Source: Firmicutes bacterium UBA6806 (GTDB lineage Bacteria > Bacillota > Clostridia > Peptostreptococcales > Acidaminobacteraceae). Taken from it: a stretch of 64,000 nt of DNA. The notes below the pieces were generated by a model. It saw nothing but the letters and a program-made list of their open reading frames with translations. It was not told the origin of the DNA and ran no database searches. Positions 34,832 to 41,810 of the stretch are shown here, one piece after another (position 1 is the stretch's first letter; each line of letters begins with the position of its first letter). Location of the stretch: contig DKFC01000043.1 in the NCBI GenBank assembly GCA_002452745.1, positions 1 to 64,000 of the forward strand, read 5' to 3'. A program made the translations under genes and the position numbers.

Positions 34832-35997
34832 TTCGTTTCCTCCCCGAGAACTGATTCAATACAGGCTTTTACAAATTCTCTTTCAGCCTCCGTCAGAGAA
34901 TCACCCTCAATTTGTTCGTGAAACGCTTCGAATAGAACAAAGGGGTCTTTTTCCTGAATATCTACACTGTAACCATCGCCTGATCTACCTGCCTTCAGAG
35001 TTGGTGCTTTTTCCACAGAGAGTACATTGGGATACACACTCCTCAAAGTGTATATTGGATCAATCAATTCCCCACGGTCTGTCAGAATCGCGTGAATATA
35101 GTCTTCACGGTTTCCCGACGACGCCACCTGTTCACTTACAAGTTCCATGAGCGGTCCTTTGATAATTCTCATATCCCTTGTTGGCTTTATGGGAACAAAC
35201 TCAACTTGTCGATTTCCATCCAGTTCAGATGAAAGCATCACAATCACGACACCCTTCTGAGACTGACTTTCCGAAAATGAGTATTTGAGTAATGAGCCAG
35301 AGTATCTAATATGTTCAGTGCCCACCTTTTGGGGGTTGTGAAGATGTCCTAAAGCCGTATAGTCATAGGGCAAGAAATGACGATAAGAGATATAATCAGC
35401 GCCTCCTATACTCAAAGGCCTCTCTGATTCAGATTCCTCTGGCAAATCCATGCCAATGACAAAACCATGAGCTACAATGACAGAATGATGCGCCTCTTGC
35501 CTCTCCTCACTAATTTTCTCAAAGAGATATTCATAGAGATCGTCGTTGGTTTTCAGGTCTGGATTGTCAAATTGTTTTCTGCCTTCAAACGGCGTTAGAT
35601 AGGGAATTACGTAGAAATCCGTGATTTCACCCTCTCCATCTGCTATTTCTATTTTTTGGTATCCCTTTTCCGCCTGACCCACTAAATACACGCCATTTGA
35701 CGAAAAGAGCGGCGCACCAAACGATAACCTCGAAGCTGAATCATGGTTGCCACTACTCATAATAACTTTAACCTCTCTATGTTTGGTTATGTCTGTGAGA
35801 AAATCACTGAGCAGGTTGACCGCCTCCACTGGTGGAATGCTTCTGTCATAGACATCGCCTGCGACAATAACCACATCAATTTCTCTCTCGCTAATAATTT
35901 GTTTGATCTTACTGAGTAACTCCAACTGGTCATCTGTCATAAAGGTGTTGTTAATCAACTTCCCAAGATGCCAATCAGCGGTATGCAATATTTTCAT
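34828..35997 (-). CDS. sbcD: SbcD, exonuclease subunit
   Basis: SbcD is the Mre11-like metallophosphatase nuclease that pairs with SbcC. The 389-residue protein shows the phosphoesterase motifs in order: HTADWHLGK, VIVAGDVYDRSIPP, MSSGNHDSASRL, IVAHGFVIG and ALGHLHNPQ. A C-terminal capping region follows. It overlaps sbcC by 4 bp and is first in the operon, with GGAGG before the ATG. Confidence 0.98.
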   Translation of the reverse strand: MKILHTADWHLGKLINNTFMTDDQLELLSKIKQIISEREIDVVIVAGDVYDRSIPPVEAVNLLSDFLTDITKHREVKVIMSSGNHDSASRLSFGAPLFSSNGVYLVGQAEKGYQKIEIADGEGEITDFYVIPYLTPFEGRKQFDNPDLKTNDDLYEYLFEKISEERQEAHHSVIVAHGFVIGMDLPEESESERPLSIGGADYISYRHFLPYDYTALGHLHNPQKVGTEHIRYSGSLLKYSFSESQSQKGVVIVMLSSELDGNRQVEFVPIKPTRDMRIIKGPLMELVSEQVASSGNREDYIHAILTDRGELIDPIYTLRSVYPNVLSVEKAPTLKAGRSGDGYSVDIQEKDPFVLFEAFHEQIEGDSLTEAEREFVKACIESVLGEETK

Positions 35998-36136
35998 TCA
36001 TGCCTCCACTCATCTATCGAAAATTTTAGAATCACTCCTTATATTATAAACTTAATGCTGTTCTGGTAAAAGGGATGTGAGAAGATAACTTTTTGACTTG
36101 CCCTTAATTAAGGGAAGGAAGAGAAAATTTTGGACA

Positions 36137-36185
36137 GAAAAAGAGCCTCCTTCCATCGTTTGGTAGGGGCACTGGGGGGAGGCTC
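36137..36185 (-). terminator. Terminator after the agr accessory genes
   Basis: On the minus strand GAGCCTCC pairs with GGAGGCTC, then T5, ~27 bp after the stop codon of the 36212-36703 gene. Confidence 0.8.
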
Positions 36186-36211
36186 CATGGGGTATAACAA
36201 AAATAAGATAA

Positions 36212-36703
36212 TTACGTTGTCAATTGACTGATGATAAAATCCTGAAACGATTTCAAGCCCGTATGGCTTTTGGAAAAGATGACAATGACTGTTTCATCAT
36301 TCCGCCATGCCGCATAATAGGTATCGTCAATTTTATAGCTGATATACGAATTCCCGTCGATATCGAATATCAGCTTTAAAACGGATTGATGCTTGAGTTT
36401 ATCATAAGCATCATATGCCTGTTCTAAAGAGCTGTATCTTTTTATACTCAAACTGACAAGTGAATCGTCCACATCAAACTGTCTCTCATAAGCCTCCGTG
36501 TTGTTCACTTCCACATAACCAGAGTGGTTTGCGTTTGCAACAACTGGATATAAAATTTGAGATTCTAAGTATTTGGCAAATTCGGTAACAGATGCGGGAA
36601 CACAATATGTAATATTCTCACTTGTAAACATAAAAAACAAAACAACAAGTGATACCAAGGTCACGGATAACTTTAGCAAATTGTTAAATCTCGACCGATT
36701 CAT
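36212..36703 (-). CDS. Unknown membrane-anchored protein downstream of agr
   Basis: A 163-residue protein with a short basic N-terminus, one TM helix (~10-28: LKLSVTLVSLVVLFFMF) and an exported soluble domain (~30-163). I recognise no family. The domain is rich in Tyr, Asp and Ser (EVNNTEAYERQFDVDDSLVSLSIKRYSSLEQAYDAYDKLKHQ; YYAAWRNDETVIVIFSKS). Its start overlaps the stop of the preceding membrane gene (TAATG), so the pair is translationally coupled. Together they follow agrBD on the same strand. A role linked to peptide signalling (processing, immunity or sensing) is conjecture from position. Confidence 0.75.
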   Translation of the reverse strand: MNRSRFNNLLKLSVTLVSLVVLFFMFTSENITYCVPASVTEFAKYLESQILYPVVANANHSGYVEVNNTEAYERQFDVDDSLVSLSIKRYSSLEQAYDAYDKLKHQSVLKLIFDIDGNSYISYKIDDTYYAAWRNDETVIVIFSKSHTGLKSFQDFIISQLTT

Positions 36704-37032
36704 TAGACCTCGTCACCCTCCATTTCTTCTTTTAAAGCAATTAAAAACACCAAAAACAACATGCATAAAAACAGCGAAAACAAAGATATATATATGGAAT
36801 TGTATCTAAAAAAGATAACAATTGGTTCTACTATTAAAATGGCTGTAAAAACCTTAATCATGAGTTCAATCTGTTTAACACCTTTGTAAAACAGGATGAC
36901 TGTATAGGCTGTGCAAAATAGGATTGCATTAATCATAAATACTAACGTTGGTGAATATATTTTTAGCCAGTAAATATTTATAATCAAACCGAAAACGAGC
37001 ATCCCTTTGAAGCATTTGTAAACACTTTTCAT
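36703..37032 (-). CDS. Small four-TM membrane protein downstream of agr
   Basis: A 109-residue, very hydrophobic protein with three to four predicted TM helices (GMLVFGLIINIYWL, VFMINAILFCTAYTVILFY, IKVFTAILIVEPIVIFF, LFSLFLCMLFLVFLIAL) and an acidic tail (KEEMEGDEV). No family is recognised. ATG 37032 has GGAGG 7 nt upstream. It begins only ~23 bp after the agrD terminator, too little room for a separate promoter. It is therefore probably expressed by read-through from agrBD. Its stop overlaps the start of the next gene. Confidence 0.75.
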   Translation of the reverse strand: MKSVYKCFKGMLVFGLIINIYWLKIYSPTLVFMINAILFCTAYTVILFYKGVKQIELMIKVFTAILIVEPIVIFFRYNSIYISLFSLFLCMLFLVFLIALKEEMEGDEV

Positions 37033-37054
37033 CAATGCACCTCCAATTTTCGGC

Positions 37055-37106
37055 TAAAAAAATGGAATCCGAATCAACAGGTCAAAGTTCAGATTCCATT
37101 TTTTTA
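37055..37106 (-). terminator. Terminator between agrD and the accessory genes
   Basis: On the minus strand AATGGAATC pairs with GATTCCATT and is followed by T7, ~40 bp after the agrD stop. The next gene starts just beyond it, so it may work as a partial terminator. Confidence 0.85.
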
Positions 37107-37144
37107 TTTGTCTAGGAGTTTATATGGAGTAAGAAATCGCTAAA

Positions 37145-37282
37145 TTATTCAGAATCCCTCAAACACTCCGGCACTTCAGGTTGATGAGCCCAAAACATAC
37201 ATGCGGCATTTAAGTTTGTTACTGCCAACCCTAGAATTGATAATACAAAGACGTTTCCAAATTTCCCTAACCATTTTTTCAT
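37145..37282 (-). CDS. agrD: AgrD-like cyclic-lactone autoinducer prepeptide
   Basis: A 45-codon gene. The ATG (37282-37280) overlaps the TGA of agrB (ATGA), and AAGGAGG lies 11 nt upstream within agrB. The product has three parts. The first is an amphipathic leader (MKKWLGKFGNVFVLSILGLAV). The second is a core ending ...NAAC-MFWA, with ring Cys28. The third is the tail HQPEVPECLRDSE. From the Cys onward it aligns without gaps with S. aureus AgrD (C-DFIM-DEVEVPKEL), with EVP at the same positions. A thiolactone ring Cys28-Ala32 (C-M-F-W-A) is therefore predicted. AgrB should cut after Ala32. This is the signal peptide of the quorum-sensing circuit. A second Cys at 40 in the tail is unusual. 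Confidence 0.93.
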   Translation of the reverse strand: MKKWLGKFGNVFVLSILGLAVTNLNAACMFWAHQPEVPECLRDSE

Positions 37283-37869
37283 ACTATTCTATTCCTCCTT
37301 CTACTTAAATAAACCGGCATCATGGACAACATCTGTCCGATAATCGCCATACAAATAGTACACGTGCCAGCTTTAAAACCTAACGCGTTTAGAAGTATAC
37401 ATAATACGACAAGACTTAGTATAGAGTTTAATGTCTTTTTTCTCAATCTGCGCCTATGCTGAGTCCCGAGGGGTTTTTCAGCGGAATCGACTGGTGCAAT
37501 TGCAACAATAATTGCACCAGATATTCCAGCTAATATGATATATAGTACGGAGTCTCCCCCAATGTGGGAGACAATATGAATTGAAGCCAGAGCCAAAATC
37601 GCAATTGTGATGAAACATCCTAAAAAGGTTTTGGCATGATAGCCTCCCGCGTTCATTCGTGCGATAGCGAAAGCAATTAAATAGACCGCCAGCAGAGCCA
37701 TGTTGCCAAATAGCATACCCAAAATCGCAAACCCGATAATGTCGAGAACGATTTCGATAAACAGCACAAGGCCATACTCGAATTTCGCTTTATCAATTTC
37801 TGTCTCAAGTCGATTTACAAAAAATTCGTTGGTTATATTCTTTGCTATCACATGAATCAAATGAATCAC
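37279..37869 (-). CDS. agrB: AgrB-like accessory gene regulator, AgrD-processing peptidase
   Basis: This membrane cysteine endopeptidase removes the AgrD tail and forms the thiolactone. The 196-residue protein has about five to six TM helices. The catalytic pair is His78 and Cys85 in ARMNAGGYHAKTFLGC, seven residues apart as in AgrB. A basic loop RRRLRKK is present. The annotated start is GTG at 37869, next to GGGG. A TTG three codons downstream has better spacing to GGGG, so the first few residues are uncertain. It is coupled to agrD by a 4-bp overlap. The promoter and a probable AgrA site lie just upstream. Confidence 0.95.
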   Translation of the reverse strand: MIHLIHVIAKNITNEFFVNRLETEIDKAKFEYGLVLFIEIVLDIIGFAILGMLFGNMALLAVYLIAFAIARMNAGGYHAKTFLGCFITIAILALASIHIVSHIGGDSVLYIILAGISGAIIVAIAPVDSAEKPLGTQHRRRLRKKTLNSILSLVVLCILLNALGFKAGTCTICMAIIGQMLSMMPVYLSRRRNRIV

Positions 37870-37920
37870 ACCCCGATTGTAAATGCTTAAAATGCTTTAT
37901 TTATTCTTGCATTTGTCCTT

Positions 37921-37949
37921 ATTATAGGTACATGGGCTCTATTTCTCAA
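37921..37949 (-). promoter_or_regulatory. agrBD promoter
   Basis: On the minus strand -35 TTGAGA (37944-37949) and -10 TATAAT (37921-37926) are separated by 17 bp, giving a start ~45 bp before agrB. Confidence 0.85.
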
Positions 37950-37958
37950 CCCCTTTGG

Positions 37959-37992
37959 CCTATTTGGAACAATAAGCGTCCTATTTGGAACA
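37959..37992 (-). promoter_or_regulatory. Probable AgrA/LytTR direct-repeat operator
   Basis: Two identical 13-bp repeats (TGTTCCAAATAGG on the minus strand) lie at 37959-37971 and 37980-37992, with a 21-bp period. LytTR regulators bind two ~9-bp direct repeats about two helical turns apart. The nearer repeat ends 9 bp from the -35 box, a standard activator position. Confidence 0.8.
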
Positions 37993-38120
37993 TCTATATG
38001 ATTTTAAGGGGGATAAAGACTGGTATCTCAACCTTTTTTGTAAAATCATGGGTATGGCAAGATTAGCGTTTTGGGGTCTAAATTCTTCTTACAAAGCGGA
38101 ATTATTCATCAAAAATCCAA

Positions 38121-38158
38121 TAAAAAAAGCCAAGTCAAGGGATAGCCTTGCTTAGCTC
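38121..38158 (-). terminator. Terminator of agrAC
   Basis: On the minus strand AGCTAAGCAAGG pairs imperfectly with CCTTGACTTGGCT around a short loop, then T7, directly after the agrC stop. It separates agrAC from agrBD. Confidence 0.75.
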
Positions 38159-38163
38159 ATAAA

Positions 38164-39471
38164 TTAAATCTCAATCAGCAAACTGCATTTTAAAATAAAT
38201 TTTTCTTTCATCGGTTGTATCTCTATGATTCCATGATGCTTTTTCACAACTTCCTCAATAGTCACGAGGCCAAATCCATGAAGTGATGCATCTAGTTTTT
38301 TCGTCATCAGCTTATCGCCAAAGGTGTTGTAATCTCCAGAAGATGCATTTTCAATGTAGTAATTCAGATATCCATTTTTCACAAACACCTTGATTTCTAT
38401 ATATTTTTCTCCGTCAACAGTTTCGTTTGCCTCTATGGCGTTGTCCATTGAATTGCCAATTATAATAGCCATGCCGTAGTCTAAATCCTCGAAATTGTTT
38501 GGAATGACAATTTCCTTTATCACGCTGATGCCCTTTTTCTCGGCAATTTTTATCTTTTGCTGTATAATCAGCTCAATTGCTGTCATGGAAGACTTAAGCG
38601 ACTGGTCTATCTCCGTCTGACTCTCACCTAAATGCGCCAGATAATTCTTAACCTCTGCAACCTTGTCACTTGAAACCATTGCATTGATTGCCTGAAGATG
38701 ATTTTTAAAATCATGTTGATTGCGCCTGACGAGTTCCATGACGCTCTTTAGTTCATCTATCTGCACATTTCTTTGATTTAACGATATCTCAATCAGCTGT
38801 TTATCAAATTCAACCTGAGCTGCTTTAAAGACGATATTGCTGATTAGCAGCACCAGGATATTACATACAAATACAACAAAACTCAATACCAGCACACTGT
38901 TATTGGCCTCATCACTGATTACATAATTTCTGTAGACATCTGTTATAAAAAAGGAAATCACAATGTTGAGGATGAACATCAAAACCAAGATAAATGACTG
39001 ATACTTTTGACTTAGCTCCGTATGCATTTTAGTGGTATGGACAAGCTGAACAATCAGAAATGCCAATAGCTTGCTGTTGACTGCAAATATGAACCTTTGT
39101 GTGCCAAGTGCTGCCAAGTCCATAGGTGTAGCTTTTAAAAAGAGACCCATAATAATAATGACGCTGAACTCACAGGCAATTAAAACCACGTCTACAATAA
39201 TGATGGATAGAAGGATTTTTAAAATATGTTTTCTCCCATATCGTATTAGTCCCACCACTGTCCAATAGAGGAACATAATCCCCATTACCGCAAGCGATCC
39301 AATATCATATATGTGATTTAAGTACGACAGGATAACACTGGCTACAATCACCACTATTAAATCATCTAAAAAGTGTGTTGTTCTCTCCCTTGCAAACTGT
39401 TTTTTGAGAAAAAACATCACGATGAACATCTCAAAGAGATTTATCCCTTTTTCAATTACCAGCCAATCCAA
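38164..39471 (-). CDS. agrC: AgrC-like sensor histidine kinase (GHKL)
   Basis: The 435-residue receptor kinase has six to seven N-terminal TM helices (~1-215) and a coiled linker. The H-box is RRNQHDFKNHLQAI with phospho-acceptor His253. The GHKL ATPase has an N-box GNSMDNAIEA and G-box LHGFGL. This is the HPK10 type that senses cyclic peptides in agr systems. It begins 1 bp after the agrA stop. The expected ligand is the AgrD-derived thiolactone encoded 1 kb downstream. Confidence 0.93.
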   Translation of the reverse strand: MDWLVIEKGINLFEMFIVMFFLKKQFARERTTHFLDDLIVVIVASVILSYLNHIYDIGSLAVMGIMFLYWTVVGLIRYGRKHILKILLSIIIVDVVLIACEFSVIIIMGLFLKATPMDLAALGTQRFIFAVNSKLLAFLIVQLVHTTKMHTELSQKYQSFILVLMFILNIVISFFITDVYRNYVISDEANNSVLVLSFVVFVCNILVLLISNIVFKAAQVEFDKQLIEISLNQRNVQIDELKSVMELVRRNQHDFKNHLQAINAMVSSDKVAEVKNYLAHLGESQTEIDQSLKSSMTAIELIIQQKIKIAEKKGISVIKEIVIPNNFEDLDYGMAIIIGNSMDNAIEANETVDGEKYIEIKVFVKNGYLNYYIENASSGDYNTFGDKLMTKKLDASLHGFGLVTIEEVVKKHHGIIEIQPMKEKFILKCSLLIEI

Positions 39472-39472
39472 G

Positions 39473-40198
39473 CTATTCCCCCCATATCTTCTTTCTAATT
39501 GCCTCTTTTACTCTCTCTACATTTGCCTTGCTCACTGGCACGGGAATACTCTCATCTCCCATGCCGATATACACAGTATATCGCTCCAGCTTCTGTATGT
39601 AATCCACATTGATGATAAATCCCTGATGACACTGCAAGAACATATCACTTGAAAGCTGTTCATAGATGGCCTTAATCGTCTCTCTGACCTCATATGAATC
39701 AAGTAATGTATGATAGATAGACTTCTTTCCTATTTTTTCGATATAGACGATTTCCGCCTGTTTTATCAAAATCTGCTGGCCTTCATATTTGATAGCAACA
39801 CTCTTGCTCATATGGTTTTCGATAAAGCTCTTTTCAACATATCGCTGATACAAAAAAGTAACGGTTTCTTTAAATGATGCTTCTGTCACTGGTTTCAGAA
39901 GGTATTTAACAGCCTCCACCTGAAAGGCGTCATATGCGTACGAATCGTAGCTGGTTAAAAATGCCAAAGTCCCAACCGGATTGTGCTTTTTATACTGCTT
40001 GGCAAGTTCAATACCGCTTGTTTCATCAATATCTATGTCAAATATAGCCGCATCCATTCTATGTTCTTCCATGAGTTTTACTGCATCTTCAGATGTATTC
40101 GCCACAAATAATGTGAGTGGAATATCTTCAATTCCCTTTGAAAACGACTTCATTTGTTCTACAATTGCTTTTTCGTCATCACATAATAGCAGATTCAT
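39473..40198 (-). CDS. agrA: AgrA-like response regulator with LytTR domain
   Basis: The 241-residue protein has an N-terminal receiver with CDDE (Asp7/Asp8), phospho-acceptor Asp54 in AIFDIDID, Thr/Ser in LTSYDSYAYDAF and Lys in YLLKPV. The C-terminal LytTR DNA-binding domain is ~135-238 (IVYIEKIGKKSIYHTL ... FLQCHQGFIINVDYI). The ribosome site AAGGAG precedes the ATG. It is first in an agrA-agrC unit, whereas S. aureus has agrBDCA in one transcript. The direct repeat upstream of agrB is its likely site. Confidence 0.94.
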   Translation of the reverse strand: MNLLLCDDEKAIVEQMKSFSKGIEDIPLTLFVANTSEDAVKLMEEHRMDAAIFDIDIDETSGIELAKQYKKHNPVGTLAFLTSYDSYAYDAFQVEAVKYLLKPVTEASFKETVTFLYQRYVEKSFIENHMSKSVAIKYEGQQILIKQAEIVYIEKIGKKSIYHTLLDSYEVRETIKAIYEQLSSDMFLQCHQGFIINVDYIQKLERYTVYIGMGDESIPVPVSKANVERVKEAIRKKIWGE

Positions 40199-40269
40199 TA
40201 TAGTCTCTCCTTCTGTCCCATCCTATCATAATAATATCACACATCGTGAGCGTATAGAACCCGATTTCT

Positions 40270-40298
40270 TTGATAAAACGGGAAACAAGCGTTATAAT
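40270..40298 (+). promoter_or_regulatory. Promoter of the MerR-methyltransferase gene
   Basis: -35 TTGATA (40270-40275) and -10 TATAAT (40293-40298) are 17 bp apart, ~48 bp before the start codon and divergent from agrA. Confidence 0.75.
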
Positions 40299-40346
40299 AT
40301 CCTTAACAAGTTGTAATTATTATGCTGTAATCATTCGGAGGTTCTT

Positions 40347-41582
40347 ATGAGGATTGGAGAATTTGCAAAAATGAATTCAACCACTATTGATACGGTTAGA
40401 CATTATATGAGTTTGAATCTAATCTTTCCAGAAAAAAAGCACTCTCAATACGATTTTGACAATAGATGCCAATCTGATTTTGACGATATTTTGCGATTTA
40501 AAACACTGGGATTTTCACTGCAAGAAATTCAAACTTTTATGGCATTTAAACGCATTGGCCGTCTAAGTGGCTATGAGAAAAGTTTATACTATCAATCGCT
40601 ATTTGAACAGAGGCTAAGTGAACTCGACTTGCAGATTCAGACGCTAACGGATTCCAAGGAGTTGCTTGCATCAGAGATATCCACTTTAAAGTCAACGAGC
40701 TTTCCCACTCGACCCTTTGGGGTTCCGCTCTCATGTCTTTCGCTTGTGATTTGTCCAAAGTGTGGCGGTAACATGATGCTAGATAGAGCACAGGTAAAGA
40801 TGCAACAGGTCGTAAATGGTCTACTGGTTTGTCCATGCGGCGAAAATCTGACCATATCAGATGGTATTTTAATCGCCCAAGGGGCAAAAAAACAGCCTCA
40901 CTATTTCCAATCTGACATCACTGACGTCTATTTAGATGAATATATTGAAAAAACTGATCCCGATTACCTCACCCACTTATATAAGACTTTTGAGTGGGGC
41001 TATAAGAACATTCCGCTAGCAGATTTCCAAGATAGCACCTTTTTAGAAATCGGCATTGGACACGGATTTTTTTTAAGGTACTGTTTCGAGAAAATGCATC
41101 CGTCTATTCGTTATGTCGCTGTTGACCATGATATAGACAAGCTGAAATGGCTTTCTTATAGGCTTTCAAGAACCCCCATGCCATTTGACATTATGTTAAT
41201 CGCTTGCGATTTTACCACAATTCCGCTCCGAAATCAATCCATTGATTTATTGCTTGATATTTCGGGTTCCAGCAATTATGCATTTGACCATACTGAATTT
41301 TTATTGCCACAGCTGCTCAAGTACATGAAAACACAGGCACCGCTTCTCTCTGGATATTTGCTGTTCGAAAATTTTGGGAAACAATCGAAAATTTCACCTG
41401 AATATCGCCCAAATTTTAGGTTGACACCCGTTCTTGAAAGTCTCAAATCTCTTGGGTTTGAGGAACAGCTCTCCTACCGCTCTGACTTTGTCCATAAAGG
41501 CGGTGTTTACGAAAACTTTTTCACCGATGGCGAACGGGTCTTCAGCTATCTCTACTATGGAGTGCGAAATGAACCCTTATAA
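40347..41582 (+). CDS. MerR-type DNA-binding domain fused to zinc ribbon and SAM methyltransferase
   Basis: A 411-residue fusion protein. Residues 1-75 are a MerR winged helix (MRIGEFAKMNSTTIDTVRHYMSLNLIFPEK ... DILRFKTLGFSLQEIQTF). Residues ~76-115 form the usual dimerisation coiled coil. Residues ~136-175 are a Trm112-like zinc ribbon (CPKC at 136-139, CPC at 162-164, SDGIL). Residues ~205-400 are a Rossmann methyltransferase with motif I LEIGIGHGFFLRY and acidic VAVDHD. The methyl acceptor is unknown. The following MFS gene has a MerR-style promoter. The protein may therefore be both regulator and enzyme, with the methyltransferase or its substrate as the sensor. That is inference. Confidence 0.88.
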   Translation: MRIGEFAKMNSTTIDTVRHYMSLNLIFPEKKHSQYDFDNRCQSDFDDILRFKTLGFSLQEIQTFMAFKRIGRLSGYEKSLYYQSLFEQRLSELDLQIQTLTDSKELLASEISTLKSTSFPTRPFGVPLSCLSLVICPKCGGNMMLDRAQVKMQQVVNGLLVCPCGENLTISDGILIAQGAKKQPHYFQSDITDVYLDEYIEKTDPDYLTHLYKTFEWGYKNIPLADFQDSTFLEIGIGHGFFLRYCFEKMHPSIRYVAVDHDIDKLKWLSYRLSRTPMPFDIMLIACDFTTIPLRNQSIDLLLDISGSSNYAFDHTEFLLPQLLKYMKTQAPLLSGYLLFENFGKQSKISPEYRPNFRLTPVLESLKSLGFEEQLSYRSDFVHKGGVYENFFTDGERVFSYLYYGVRNEPL

Positions 41583-41602
41583 TTTTTTTAAAGAGAATTC
41601 TA

Positions 41603-41632
41603 AAACAATGGGGCTGACCCCATTGTTTTTTT
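41603..41632 (+). terminator. Terminator of the MerR-methyltransferase gene
   Basis: AACAATGGGG pairs with CCCCATTGTT around CTGA, then T5. Its arms resemble the dyad in the next promoter (ATGGG/CCCAT). Confidence 0.9.
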
Positions 41633-41735
41633 ATGCCCTTGAAACAAGCGGGCCAATTCTGATTTAATCTTCAATTTGAATTGGAATCCTTAATAAATTT
41701 ACTTAAAAATTCATTTTGAATAGATTAAAACCCCT

Positions 41736-41766
41736 TTGTCATGGGCTCATCCCCATTGTCTATAAT
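41736..41766 (+). promoter_or_regulatory. MerR-type promoter with 19-bp spacer
   Basis: -35 TTGTCA (41736-41741) and -10 TATAAT (41761-41766) are separated by 19 bp. A dyad ATGGG (41741-41745) / CCCAT (41752-41756) lies in the spacer. Over-long 19-20-bp spacers with internal dyads are the hallmark of promoters activated by MerR proteins. Confidence 0.75.
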
Positions 41767-41810
41767 GACTTTATCAACTAAATTAAGTCGATTGAGAAGG
41801 GGTGATTTAC

